NCBI GenBank assembly: GCA_025351185.1
Contig: JANXWJ010000085.1
Coordinates: 1-35,839, forward strand
Direction: 5' to 3'
From: Candidatus Nanopelagicales bacterium
GTDB taxonomy: Bacteria > Actinomycetota > Actinomycetes > S36-B12 > CAIYMF01
DNA length: 35,839 nucleotides
Both the position numbers and the translations under genes were made by a program. Shown here piece after piece: positions 23,952 through 31,215 of the stretch (position 1 is the stretch's first letter; each line of letters starts with the position of its first letter). The notes under the pieces are model-generated. The model saw only the letters and a list, made by a program, of their open reading frames with translations, was not told where the DNA came from and did not search any database.

Positions 23952-24887
23952 GTGGGACTTCCTGTCGCCATCATCGGTTCCGGCAACATCGGGACCGACC
24001 TCATGTACAAGCTCGAGCGGTCCGAGGTGCTCGACCTCGTCGCGCTCATCGGCATCGACCCGGAGAGCGAAGGCCTCAAGCGGGCACGCGACCGCGGCTT
24101 CGAGGCTCCGGCCAACGGCATCGACTGGGTCAAGGACAATCCCGACGCCGTGCAGATCGTGTTCGACGCGACGAGCGCCTACGTCCACGTCCGGCACGCC
24201 AAGGTGCTCGCCGAGCTCGGCATCACCGCGGTCGACCTGACGCCGGCCGCACGCGGCCCCAAGGTGATCGCCGCGGTCAACCTGCTCGAGCACCTCGACG
24301 CGCCCAACGTCAACATGGTCACGTGCGGCGGCCAGGCCACGACCCCCATGGTCGCCGCGGTCAGTCGGGTCGCCCGGGTGCCCTACGCGGAGATGGTCTC
24401 TGCCGTGTCGTCGAAGTCGGCCGGGCCGGGGACCCGCCAGAACATCGACGAGTTCACGCGGACCACGGCGCGCGCCCTGGAGGAGATCGGAGGTGCCGAG
24501 ATCGGCAAGGCGATCATCATCCTCAATCCCGCGGAGCCCCCGATCAACATGCGCAACACGGTGTTCTGCGCCCTCCCCGAGGGCACCGACCATGCTGCGG
24601 TGATCGCGTCCATCGAGGCGATGGTCGCCGACGTCGCGGCCTACGTGCCGGGCTACCGGCTCAAGCAGCCACCCCTCATCGAGGAGGGCCCGTTCAGCAC
24701 ACCGGGTGGGGTCGTGCCCTTCCGCTCCGTGACTCTCCTCGAGGTCGAGGGCGCCGGTGACTACCTGCCGACGTATGCCGGCAACCTCGACATCATGACC
24801 GCCGCCGCCGTGCGCGTCGGCGAGGCGATGGCCGCCCACCGCGCGTCGGGAACCCCGACCGCCGACCAGCAGGAGGTCACCGCATGA
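23952..24887 (+). CDS. acetaldehyde dehydrogenase (acylating)
   Basis: This 311-residue DmpF/MhpF/BphJ-type enzyme converts acetaldehyde (or propionaldehyde), NAD+ and CoA to acyl-CoA. The NAD-binding GSGNIGTDL is at the N-terminus and the catalytic Cys125 is in VTCGGQAT. It normally channels aldehyde from the aldolase partner encoded next, whose start overlaps its stop by 4 nt. GTG at 23952 is the start, with GAGAGG 8 nt upstream. The length is standard. Confidence 0.95.
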   Translation: MGLPVAIIGSGNIGTDLMYKLERSEVLDLVALIGIDPESEGLKRARDRGFEAPANGIDWVKDNPDAVQIVFDATSAYVHVRHAKVLAELGITAVDLTPAARGPKVIAAVNLLEHLDAPNVNMVTCGGQATTPMVAAVSRVARVPYAEMVSAVSSKSAGPGTRQNIDEFTRTTARALEEIGGAEIGKAIIILNPAEPPINMRNTVFCALPEGTDHAAVIASIEAMVADVAAYVPGYRLKQPPLIEEGPFSTPGGVVPFRSVTLLEVEGAGDYLPTYAGNLDIMTAAAVRVGEAMAAHRASGTPTADQQEVTA

Positions 24888-25960
24888 CCACCGTCACGAC
24901 GTCCACCGACACCGGCGCAGCCACCCCGGCACCCGTCGCACGAGACTTCCGCCTGATCGACTCGACCCTGCGCGACGGCTCTCACGCGATCTCCCACCAG
25001 TACACCGTCGAGCAGGTGGTCGCGATCGTGAAGGGCCTCGATGCCGCCGGCGTCCAGGTCATCGAGTGCGCGCACGGTGACGGGCTCGGCGGGTCGTCGT
25101 TCAACTACGGCTTCAGCAAGGTCGACGAGCTCCTGCTCGTCGAGGCCGCGGTGCAGGCGACGACCGATGCCCAGATCGCGTGCCTGCTCGTCCCTGGCAT
25201 CGGCACGGTCGACGACCTCAAGCGGGTGCGCGACCTCGGCGTGGATGTCGCGCGCATCGCGGTGCACTGCACCGAGGCCGACATCACCGAGCAGCACATC
25301 AAGGCGGCCAAGGAACTCGGCATGGAGGCGGTCGGCTTCCTCATGATGTCGCACATGAACACCCCGGCCGGGCTCCTGGCGCAGGCCAAGCTCCTGCAGG
25401 GCTTCGGTGCCGACACCGTCTACATCGCCGACTCTGCCGGTGCCATGACGACCAACGAGGTGCGAGCCCGGGTGGCGGAGATCGTCGGCGGGATCGATGT
25501 GCCCCTCGGGGTCCACGCGCACCAGAACCTCTCGCTCGCCGTGGCCAACTCCATCGCGGCCTACGAGGAGGGAGCACGCAACCTCGACGGAACGAGCGCC
25601 GGGCTCGGTGCCGGTGCGGGCAACTGCCCGACTGAGATCCTCGCTGCGGTGTGCGAGAAGAACGGAATCGTCTCCGGCGTCGACGTGCTCAAGCTCATGG
25701 ACGTCGCTGAGGAAGTGACCCGACCGCTGATGGACCGCCAACAGGTGGTCGACCGTGCGGGGCTGCTCCTGGGTTACGCCGGTGTGTATGGCTCGTTCCT
25801 GCTGCACGCCCAACGGGCGGCCGAGCGCTATGGGGTCTCGCAGGCCGACATCCTGCTCGAGCTCGGTCGCCGCAAGGTCGTCGGCGGCCAGGAGGACATG
25901 ATCATCGATGTCGCCGTCGAGCTGGCCCGCAAGCACGCTGCGCTGGAGGTCACCCCATGA
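24884..25960 (+). CDS. 4-hydroxy-2-oxovalerate aldolase
   Basis: This 358-residue DmpG/MhpE/BphI-type TIM-barrel aldolase splits 4-hydroxy-2-oxovalerate into pyruvate and acetaldehyde. The active-site start [10 protein letters not shown] carries R30 and the metal-ligand D31, and H211/H213 in GVHAHQNLS complete the divalent metal site. About 20 extra Thr/Ala-rich residues precede the family core. AGGAGG precedes the ATG by 7 nt. The stop overlaps the next start by 4 nt. Confidence 0.95.
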   Translation: MTTVTTSTDTGAATPAPVARDFRLIDSTLRDGSHAISHQYTVEQVVAIVKGLDAAGVQVIECAHGDGLGGSSFNYGFSKVDELLLVEAAVQATTDAQIACLLVPGIGTVDDLKRVRDLGVDVARIAVHCTEADITEQHIKAAKELGMEAVGFLMMSHMNTPAGLLAQAKLLQGFGADTVYIADSAGAMTTNEVRARVAEIVGGIDVPLGVHAHQNLSLAVANSIAAYEEGARNLDGTSAGLGAGAGNCPTEILAAVCEKNGIVSGVDVLKLMDVAEEVTRPLMDRQQVVDRAGLLLGYAGVYGSFLLHAQRAAERYGVSQADILLELGRRKVVGGQEDMIIDVAVELARKHAALEVTP

Positions 25961-26733
25961 GCGCCGGCACCGCACCGTTCGTCGAGCGGCTCCTCGACGC
26001 CGTCCGGACCCGCACAGGGACCGCTCCGCTGACCGACACGATGGAGCTCGACGAGGACACCGCACTGCTCGTGCAGGAGGCCGTGGTGCACGCGCGCGTC
26101 AACGCCGGGCACGCCATCGTCGGTGCCAAGCTCGGGCTGACGAGCGTCGCCAAGCAGCGCCAGATGAACGTCGACCGGCCGCTCTACGGCTGGCTCACCT
26201 CCGACATGGCGATCGACACCGGCGCGGCGCTGCACTGCGACTCCTACATCCAGCCCCGGGTCGAGCCCGAGATCGCGTTCCTGCTCGGTCGCGACCTCGA
26301 AGGTCCCGACGTGTCGGCCGCGCAGGTGCTCGCCGCGACCGAGGCGTGCTTCGGCGCGATCGACGTCCTCGACTCGCGCTATGCCGGCTACAAGTTCACC
26401 TTCAACGACGTCACGGCCGACAACGCGTCGTCGGCAGGCTTCGTGCTCGGCGGGACCGCGATGGATCCCTACGGCGTCGATCTGCGCCTGACCGGGTGCG
26501 TGCTCGAGAAGAACGGCGAGCTCGTCGCCACCGCGGCCGGAGCGTCGGTCATGGGCCACCCGGCATCCGCCGTCGCCTGGCTCGTGCGCGCCTTGGCCAA
26601 GCGCGGGCAGGGTCTCGAAGCCGGGCACATCGTGATGGCGGGCGGCATGACGGAGGCCGTCGCCGTGGCACCTGGTGACACAGTCGTGGCCCAGTTCGAC
26701 CGACTTGGCTCCGTCGAGATCGCCTGTCGCTGA
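25957..26733 (+). CDS. 2-oxo-3-hexenedioate (4-oxalocrotonate) decarboxylase
   Basis: This 258-residue member of the hydratase/decarboxylase family has GAKLGLTSVAKQRQMNV, PRVEPEIAFLLG, LDSRYAGYKFTFND and the terminal GHIVMAGGMTEAV. In XylI/DmpH-type pathways the enzyme decarboxylates the keto form of oxalocrotonate to 2-hydroxypentadienoate and works in complex with the hydratase. It lies just before the tautomerase and semialdehyde dehydrogenase that make its substrate, which supports this assignment over a second hydratase. GGAGG is 7 nt before the ATG. Confidence 0.85.
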   Translation: MSAGTAPFVERLLDAVRTRTGTAPLTDTMELDEDTALLVQEAVVHARVNAGHAIVGAKLGLTSVAKQRQMNVDRPLYGWLTSDMAIDTGAALHCDSYIQPRVEPEIAFLLGRDLEGPDVSAAQVLAATEACFGAIDVLDSRYAGYKFTFNDVTADNASSAGFVLGGTAMDPYGVDLRLTGCVLEKNGELVATAAGASVMGHPASAVAWLVRALAKRGQGLEAGHIVMAGGMTEAVAVAPGDTVVAQFDRLGSVEIACR

Positions 26734-26773
26734 TGACATGTCGTGGACGCCTGATGCTGAAAGGAACTGACCG

Positions 26774-27019
26774 ATGCCACTGATCCAGGTCACGATGGTC
26801 GAGGGTCGCACGGTCGAGCAGAAGCACGACCTGATCGCCCGGCTCACCGACGCCATGGTCGAGGCGGTGGGCACTCCGCGCGACCGGGTGCGCGTCGCGA
26901 TCTATGAGATCTCCGGCGACGACTGGGGAATCGGCGGTCAGGCGTTCAGCGCCGTACGCACTGCTCCCGGAGCCGTCGACGCACCCGCTGCTCCCACCAC
27001 GGATGAAGGACCACGATGA
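26774..27019 (+). CDS. 4-oxalocrotonate tautomerase
   Basis: This 81-residue tautomerase has the catalytic Pro right after the initiator Met (PLIQVTMVEGRT), with Arg in the GRT turn and the later DRVRV segment matching the two catalytic Arg of XylH. It isomerises the enol form of 4-oxalocrotonate to the keto form for decarboxylation. It is about 18 residues longer than the classic 62-residue enzyme owing to an Ala/Pro-rich tail (TAPGAVDAPAAPTT). AAAGGAA precedes the ATG. Its stop overlaps the dehydrogenase start by 4 nt. Confidence 0.92.
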   Translation: MPLIQVTMVEGRTVEQKHDLIARLTDAMVEAVGTPRDRVRVAIYEISGDDWGIGGQAFSAVRTAPGAVDAPAAPTTDEGPR

Positions 27020-28485
27020 CCGACGAGATCCTGCAGGTACGCCACTTCATCGGCGGTGAGTTCGTCGACTCGCTCGACGGCGCGACGTTCGACTCGATCT
27101 CGCCGATCGACAACGCCGTGGTCGCCCACGTCGCGGAGGGATCGGCGGCGGATGCCGACCGCGCCGTCGAGGCCGCACGCCGAGCGTTCGACGACGGGCC
27201 GTGGCCCCGGATGAGCCCTGCTGCGCGGAGGAAGATCATCCACCGCGCCGCCGACCTCATCGAGTCGCGCCTCGAGGAGCTCGCGTCGTGGGAGACCCGC
27301 GACATGGGCAAGCCGATCAGCGAGTGCCGCACCAAGGACGTGCCGCGCACCGCACACAACTTCCGCTTCTTCGCCGACTTCGCCGAGATGCAGCACACCG
27401 AGGCGTTCCCCAAGCCGTGGGACAACGTGCTGACCTACACCCTGCGCGAGCCGGTCGGTGTGTCCGCCTGCATCTCGCCGTGGAACTTCCCGATGATGCT
27501 GGAGTCGTGGAAGGTCGCGCCGGCGCTCGCCTTCGGCAACACCGTGGTGCTCAAACCCGCGGAGCAGTCGCCGATCTCGGCGTCGATCATCGCCGAGTGC
27601 TTCCTCGATGCCGGCCTGCCCGAGGGCGTGTTCAACGTCGTGCACGGCTTCGGCCCGGACGCGGCCGGTGAGCGCCTCACCACGCACCCCGGTGTCGATC
27701 TCGTGACCTTCACCGGCGAGAGCGCGACCGGGCGGGTCATCATGGCCAACGCGGCACAGACCCTCAAGCGGGTGTCCTTCGAGCTCGGCGGAAAGAGCGC
27801 CAGCATCGTCATGGCCGACGCCGACATCGATCTCGCCATCAAGGGCACGATCGACGGCATCTTCCGCAACCAGGGCGAGGTCTGCCTGGCCGGCTCGCGG
27901 CTGCTCGTGCAGCGCGAGATCTACGAGGAGTTCCTCGAGCGCTACGTCGCGGCCGCCGAGGCGCTCGTCGTCGGCGACCCGCGGGACGCCGCGACGCAGA
28001 TCGGGCCGCTCGTCTCCACCGAGCACCTCGAGAAGGTGCTGAGCTATATCGAGCTCGGCCAGGCCGAAGGCGGCAAGCTCATGACGGGGGGCCACCGGGT
28101 GACCGAAGGTGCTCTCGCGCTCGGCAACTACGTTGCCCCCACCGTCTTCGCCGACGTCGACAACTCCTGGCGCATCGCACAGGAGGAGATCTTCGGACCG
28201 GTCCAGGTGGTGGTGCCCTTCGACACCCTGGAAGAGGCCATCGCCATCGCCAACGACAACCGCTACGGCCTCGCCGGCATGGTGTGGACCAGCAACCTCA
28301 ACACCGCGCACCGGGTGGCCCGTGAGGTACGTACGGGCACGATGTGGGTCAACTGCTTCTTCGTCCGCGACCTGCGCGCACCCTTCGGCGGGATGAAGGA
28401 CTCCGGGATCGGCCGCGAGGGCGGCGCCTACTCGGAGGAGTTCTTCACCGAGTCCAAGGCCGTCGTCATCCAGTTCCCCTCATGA
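27016..28485 (+). CDS. 2-hydroxymuconic semialdehyde dehydrogenase
   Basis: This 489-residue NAD(P)-dependent aldehyde dehydrogenase has the nucleophile Cys290 in NQGEVCLAGSR and the general-base Glu256 in FELGGKSA. Other landmarks are SPWNFPMMLESWK and EEIFGPVQ. XylG/DmpC-type enzymes oxidise the aldehyde ring-fission product to oxalocrotonate. With no alpha/beta hydrolase in the locus, this dehydrogenative branch appears to be the only route, so the fission product should be an aldehyde and not a ketone. AAGGA precedes the ATG. Confidence 0.93.
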   Translation: MTDEILQVRHFIGGEFVDSLDGATFDSISPIDNAVVAHVAEGSAADADRAVEAARRAFDDGPWPRMSPAARRKIIHRAADLIESRLEELASWETRDMGKPISECRTKDVPRTAHNFRFFADFAEMQHTEAFPKPWDNVLTYTLREPVGVSACISPWNFPMMLESWKVAPALAFGNTVVLKPAEQSPISASIIAECFLDAGLPEGVFNVVHGFGPDAAGERLTTHPGVDLVTFTGESATGRVIMANAAQTLKRVSFELGGKSASIVMADADIDLAIKGTIDGIFRNQGEVCLAGSRLLVQREIYEEFLERYVAAAEALVVGDPRDAATQIGPLVSTEHLEKVLSYIELGQAEGGKLMTGGHRVTEGALALGNYVAPTVFADVDNSWRIAQEEIFGPVQVVVPFDTLEEAIAIANDNRYGLAGMVWTSNLNTAHRVAREVRTGTMWVNCFFVRDLRAPFGGMKDSGIGREGGAYSEEFFTESKAVVIQFPS

Positions 28486-28526
28486 CGAGACCCGCCACGA
28501 CGCACCGCAGCGAGGTGCCGGCGTGA
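28482..28526 (+). CDS. 14-codon bridging minicistron
   Basis: An ATG overlapping the dehydrogenase stop (ATGA) opens a 14-codon frame, MTRPATTHRSEVPA, whose TGA overlaps the GTG of the Rieske ferredoxin. It could carry ribosomes across the gap and couple the two genes. It may equally be chance, because the ferredoxin has its own GAGGTG site. Confidence 0.25.
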   Translation: MTRPATTHRSEVPA

Positions 28527-28927
28527 CGACCACGCACACAGTCAGCGTCGCCGAGCTCCGCGAGCAGGGCCACGCACGTGTCGCAACCGACACCTGCGCC
28601 GCGCTCGTGACCTGGGTAGACGGAGCCGCCTACGCCGTCGCCGACTCCTGCCTGCACCGGGGCACGTCGCTGGCCGGCGGCCTCAACCGTGACGGCGTCG
28701 TCACCTGCCCTGCGCACCTCTGGCAGTACGACGTACGCACCGGCGCCCGCCACGACACGACCGGCGAGCCCCTCGCGACCTACCCCGTGACGATCGCCGC
28801 GGACACCGTCGAGATCACCCTCCCGACGGCAGTCCCGACCCCGTCCCTGCGCCAGATCCTCCAGTCCCACGCCCGGGAACGTCGTGACCTCTCAGGCCAG
28901 ATAGTGCCCTTGACGGGCACTTCCTGA
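28523..28927 (+). CDS. Rieske-type [2Fe-2S] ferredoxin
   Basis: This 134-residue protein has Rieske ligands C43/H45 (SCLHRGTS) and C62/H65 (TCPAHLWQYD), separated by 16 residues as in oxygenase ferredoxins. It is longer than the usual 105 residues because of a C-terminal extension (LRQILQSHARERRDL). It has no membrane anchor. It is the only ferredoxin in the catabolic locus and the best electron donor for the Rieske oxygenase, though it lies on the opposite arm 13 kb away. GAGGTG is 5 nt before the GTG start. Its last codons contain a terminator-like hairpin. Confidence 0.88.
   Translation: MTTTHTVSVAELREQGHARVATDTCAALVTWVDGAAYAVADSCLHRGTSLAGGLNRDGVVTCPAHLWQYDVRTGARHDTTGEPLATYPVTIAADTVEITLPTAVPTPSLRQILQSHARERRDLSGQIVPLTGTS
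28903..28921 (+). terminator. hairpin within the 3' end of the ferredoxin gene
   Basis: AGTGCCC (28903-28909) and GGGCACT (28915-28921) form a perfect 7-bp stem with loop TTGAC, ending two codons before the stop and followed by TTCCTG. It probably ends or attenuates the rightward catabolic transcript before the HAD gene. Confidence 0.5.
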
Positions 28928-28974
28928 CCGCAAGTCGTGATCTTGGAACGCCGTACTCGAGCTGGGAGGCTGTC

Positions 28975-29607
28975 GTGAGCGACATCGACGTGGTGCTGTG
29001 GGACATCGGCCAGGTCCTCTACCAGAGTCCGTTCGAACGCTTCAGCGAGCTCGAGGCGCACACCGGGATGCCCGAGGGCACCCTGCCGCGCGGTCCCTTC
29101 TCGCCACAGGGCGATCCGACCTACGACGAGGTCGACTCGGGCGCCCGTGACGAGCCGGACTACTGGCGCGACATCGAGGCGCTGGCGCAGGAGACGGTTC
29201 CGGGGCTGCACATCTACGACGCCCTGCGCGAGCTCGGGTGGGAGGGCCGCGGCCGCCCGGTCGTCGTCACGCTGCTGGCCGACATCCCGAGCCGCTATCG
29301 CCAGGCAGTGCTCACCAACGACGCCACCAAGTTCCTCGGTGCGGACTGGCGCACCACCTGGGAGTACGCCGGATTCTTCGAGCGCAGCATCGACTCCCTC
29401 GACATCGGCGTGCGCAAGCCGGACAAGGCGGCGTTCACGGCAGCGGTCGATCTGCTCGGAGCGGACGCGTCACGAGTGCTGTTCGTCGACGACCTCACCG
29501 TCAACGTCAACGGTGCCCGCGACTCCGGCCTCCAGGCGTTCCGCTTCGACACCACCGATCCTGCTGCGTCGGTCGTGGAGCTGCGCGGACTGCTCGGCCT
29601 CGCCTAG
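28975..29607 (+). CDS. HAD-superfamily hydrolase
   Basis: This 210-residue HAD-fold protein has motif I LWDIGQVLYQSPFE, motif II VLTNDAT, the Lys in VRKPDKAAF and motif IV LFVDDLTVN. As in the HAD at 13067, the second Asp of motif I is Gly. The two share the layout and the ending DTTDPAAS/DVTDPQRS and look like distant paralogues. GTG at 28975 has GGGAGG 5 nt upstream, so the gene can be translated alone after the preceding hairpin. It may dephosphorylate a pathway intermediate; this is inference. Confidence 0.85.
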   Translation: MSDIDVVLWDIGQVLYQSPFERFSELEAHTGMPEGTLPRGPFSPQGDPTYDEVDSGARDEPDYWRDIEALAQETVPGLHIYDALRELGWEGRGRPVVVTLLADIPSRYRQAVLTNDATKFLGADWRTTWEYAGFFERSIDSLDIGVRKPDKAAFTAAVDLLGADASRVLFVDDLTVNVNGARDSGLQAFRFDTTDPAASVVELRGLLGLA

Positions 29608-29999
29608 CGGCACTCCCGCGACCGCGTCGCGCTCGAGGGCCGCACCGGCGTAGGGCAGCACCCGACTGGTGACGGACCTAGCGACCGACCGCGGGGCAGT
29701 TCGACGTCAGCACACAGCTGGATCCGGTGCCACGGCTCCACCCCGCTCAGCACCCAGAGCAGGATGACCGACGCGACGGCCGTGACCAGCCCGGTGACCC
29801 CGGCGCTGAGCCTGCCGAGACCGCGGTTGTCCTTCGCCGTCGTGGCGAGCTCGAGCTCGCGCGACGCACGCTGCTCCGCCGGTCGGTCCTCGCCGGTCCG
29901 CGGTGCTTGCACACCCCACGGGACCGCCCGGTGCGGCATGCCGTATCCGGTCCCGACATAGGCATTGCTGTTGTCCAGCGGACCGCGCCGCTCGCCCAC
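29604..29999 (-). CDS. putative small membrane protein
   Basis: This 131-residue open frame is not recognised. A polar N-terminal half is followed by one hydrophobic segment at about residues 65-86 (AGVTGLVTAVASVILLWVL) and then a Pro/Arg/Cys-containing tail. AAGGGGGAA lies 4-5 nt before the GTG at 29999. It is convergent with the HAD gene and overlaps its last 4 nt. The tail has weak coding character, so the true end could differ. It is the only gene I can place in 29608-30039. Confidence 0.5.
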   Translation of the reverse strand: MGERRGPLDNSNAYVGTGYGMPHRAVPWGVQAPRTGEDRPAEQRASRELELATTAKDNRGLGRLSAGVTGLVTAVASVILLWVLSGVEPWHRIQLCADVELPRGRSLGPSPVGCCPTPVRPSSATRSRECR

Positions 30000-30039
30000 G
30001 ATTCCCCCTTGCTACGGGAGGTGGTCACCTACCGGATCC

Positions 30040-30174
30040 ATGACGCTGCTCGCGCGCAAGTCGCCGTGGGCGGAGATCGACCGCGGCGCACCGCGGCTCT
30101 GCTCCGCGGGATGGAACGGCGATGTCCACGCGTTGTGGGAGCACGACCAGTCGACGACCCAGGAGATCGCATGA
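30040..30174 (+). CDS. possible 44-codon ORF before the flavin oxidoreductase
   Basis: MTLLARKSPWAEIDRGAP begins a 44-codon frame with a normal-looking composition including three Trp. Its TGA overlaps the ATG of the next gene (ATGA), a spacing common in real operons here. GGGAGGT lies about 17 nt upstream, too far to be a good ribosome site. No family is recognised. The rest of the interval is short and featureless. Confidence 0.3.
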   Translation: MTLLARKSPWAEIDRGAPRLCSAGWNGDVHALWEHDQSTTQEIA

Positions 30175-31202
30175 ACGACGTGCTCGAGCTCGGCCTCGAC
30201 ACCTTCGGTGATGTCACCCTCGCCGATGACTGCAGCACGGTGCCGCAGCCGCAGGTGATCCGCGACGTGGTGGAGCAGGGTGTGCTGGCCGACTCGGTCG
30301 GGGTCGACTTCTTCGGGGTCGGTGAGCACCACCGTGCCGACTTCGCCGTGTCGACCCCCGATGTCGTGCTCGCTGCCATCGCGGCGCGCACCCAGCGCAT
30401 CCGGCTCGGATCTGCCGTCACCGTGCTCTCCAGCGACGACCCGATCCGGGTCTTCCAGCGATTCGCCACCCTGGATGCCGTGTCCCACGGTCGCGCCGAG
30501 GTGATCCTCGGCCGTGGGTCGTTCGTCGAGTCGTTCCCGCTCTTCGGGCACGACCTCGCCGACTACGAGGAGCTCTTCACCGACAAGCTCGACCTGTTCA
30601 CGGCGCTGCTCCCCGAGCAGCCGGTCACCTGGTCGGGTCGCACGCGCGAGCCGCTCACCGACCAGCGGGTCTTCCCGACCACCGAGTCCGGGCTCCGGGC
30701 CTGGATCGGCGTGGGTGGTAGTCCCGAGTCAGTCGTACGCGCAGCCCGCTACGACCTGCCGCTGGTGATCGCGATCATCGGCGGCCCGGCGGACCGCTTC
30801 GCGGCCCACACCGATCTTTTCCGTCGTGCGCTCGGCGAGCTCGGTCACGCGGAGCTGCCGATCGCCGTGCACTCGCCCGGTTTCGTCGCCGACAGCGACG
30901 AGGCGGCGCGCGAGCTCGCCTGGCCGCACTATGAGCGGCTGCACAACACCATCGGCGCCGAGCGGGGCTGGGGACCGACCAGCCGCGCGGCGTTCGAGGC
31001 GCAGATCGGACCGCAGGGCGCGATGTACGTCGGCACCCCCGAGACCGTCGCACGCAAGATCGCGACCACCGCGCGCCTGCTGGGGCTGTCCCGCTTCGAT
31101 CTGAAGTACTCCATGGGGCGGCTGCCGCACCCGCTCCTCATGGGCAGCATCGAGCTCTACGGCGACAGGGTGATCCCGCTGGTGCGCGACATGCTCGCCT
31201 GA
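30171..31202 (+). CDS. LLM-class flavin-dependent oxidoreductase
   Basis: This 343-residue luciferase-like TIM-barrel monooxygenase has GLDTFGDV at the start, GVGEHHRADFAVSTPDVVLA and the typical RIRLGSAVTVLSSDDPIRVFQRFATLD segment, with SHGRAEVILGRGS after it. Such enzymes use FMNH2 or F420H2; the cofactor cannot be settled from sequence. No reductase partner is adjacent. ATG at 30171 avoids an unsupported longer frame that reads through upstream DNA with skewed composition. It is convergent with the next gene with 13 nt between stops. Confidence 0.88.
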   Translation: MNDVLELGLDTFGDVTLADDCSTVPQPQVIRDVVEQGVLADSVGVDFFGVGEHHRADFAVSTPDVVLAAIAARTQRIRLGSAVTVLSSDDPIRVFQRFATLDAVSHGRAEVILGRGSFVESFPLFGHDLADYEELFTDKLDLFTALLPEQPVTWSGRTREPLTDQRVFPTTESGLRAWIGVGGSPESVVRAARYDLPLVIAIIGGPADRFAAHTDLFRRALGELGHAELPIAVHSPGFVADSDEAARELAWPHYERLHNTIGAERGWGPTSRAAFEAQIGPQGAMYVGTPETVARKIATTARLLGLSRFDLKYSMGRLPHPLLMGSIELYGDRVIPLVRDMLA

Positions 31203-31215
31203 CCCGGCGGACCCG

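Noticed and set aside
22899-24839. 646-codon minus-strand frame over the hydratase and acetaldehyde dehydrogenase
   Set aside because: It is antisense to genes with clear catalytic motifs, and its composition is that of a shadow frame.
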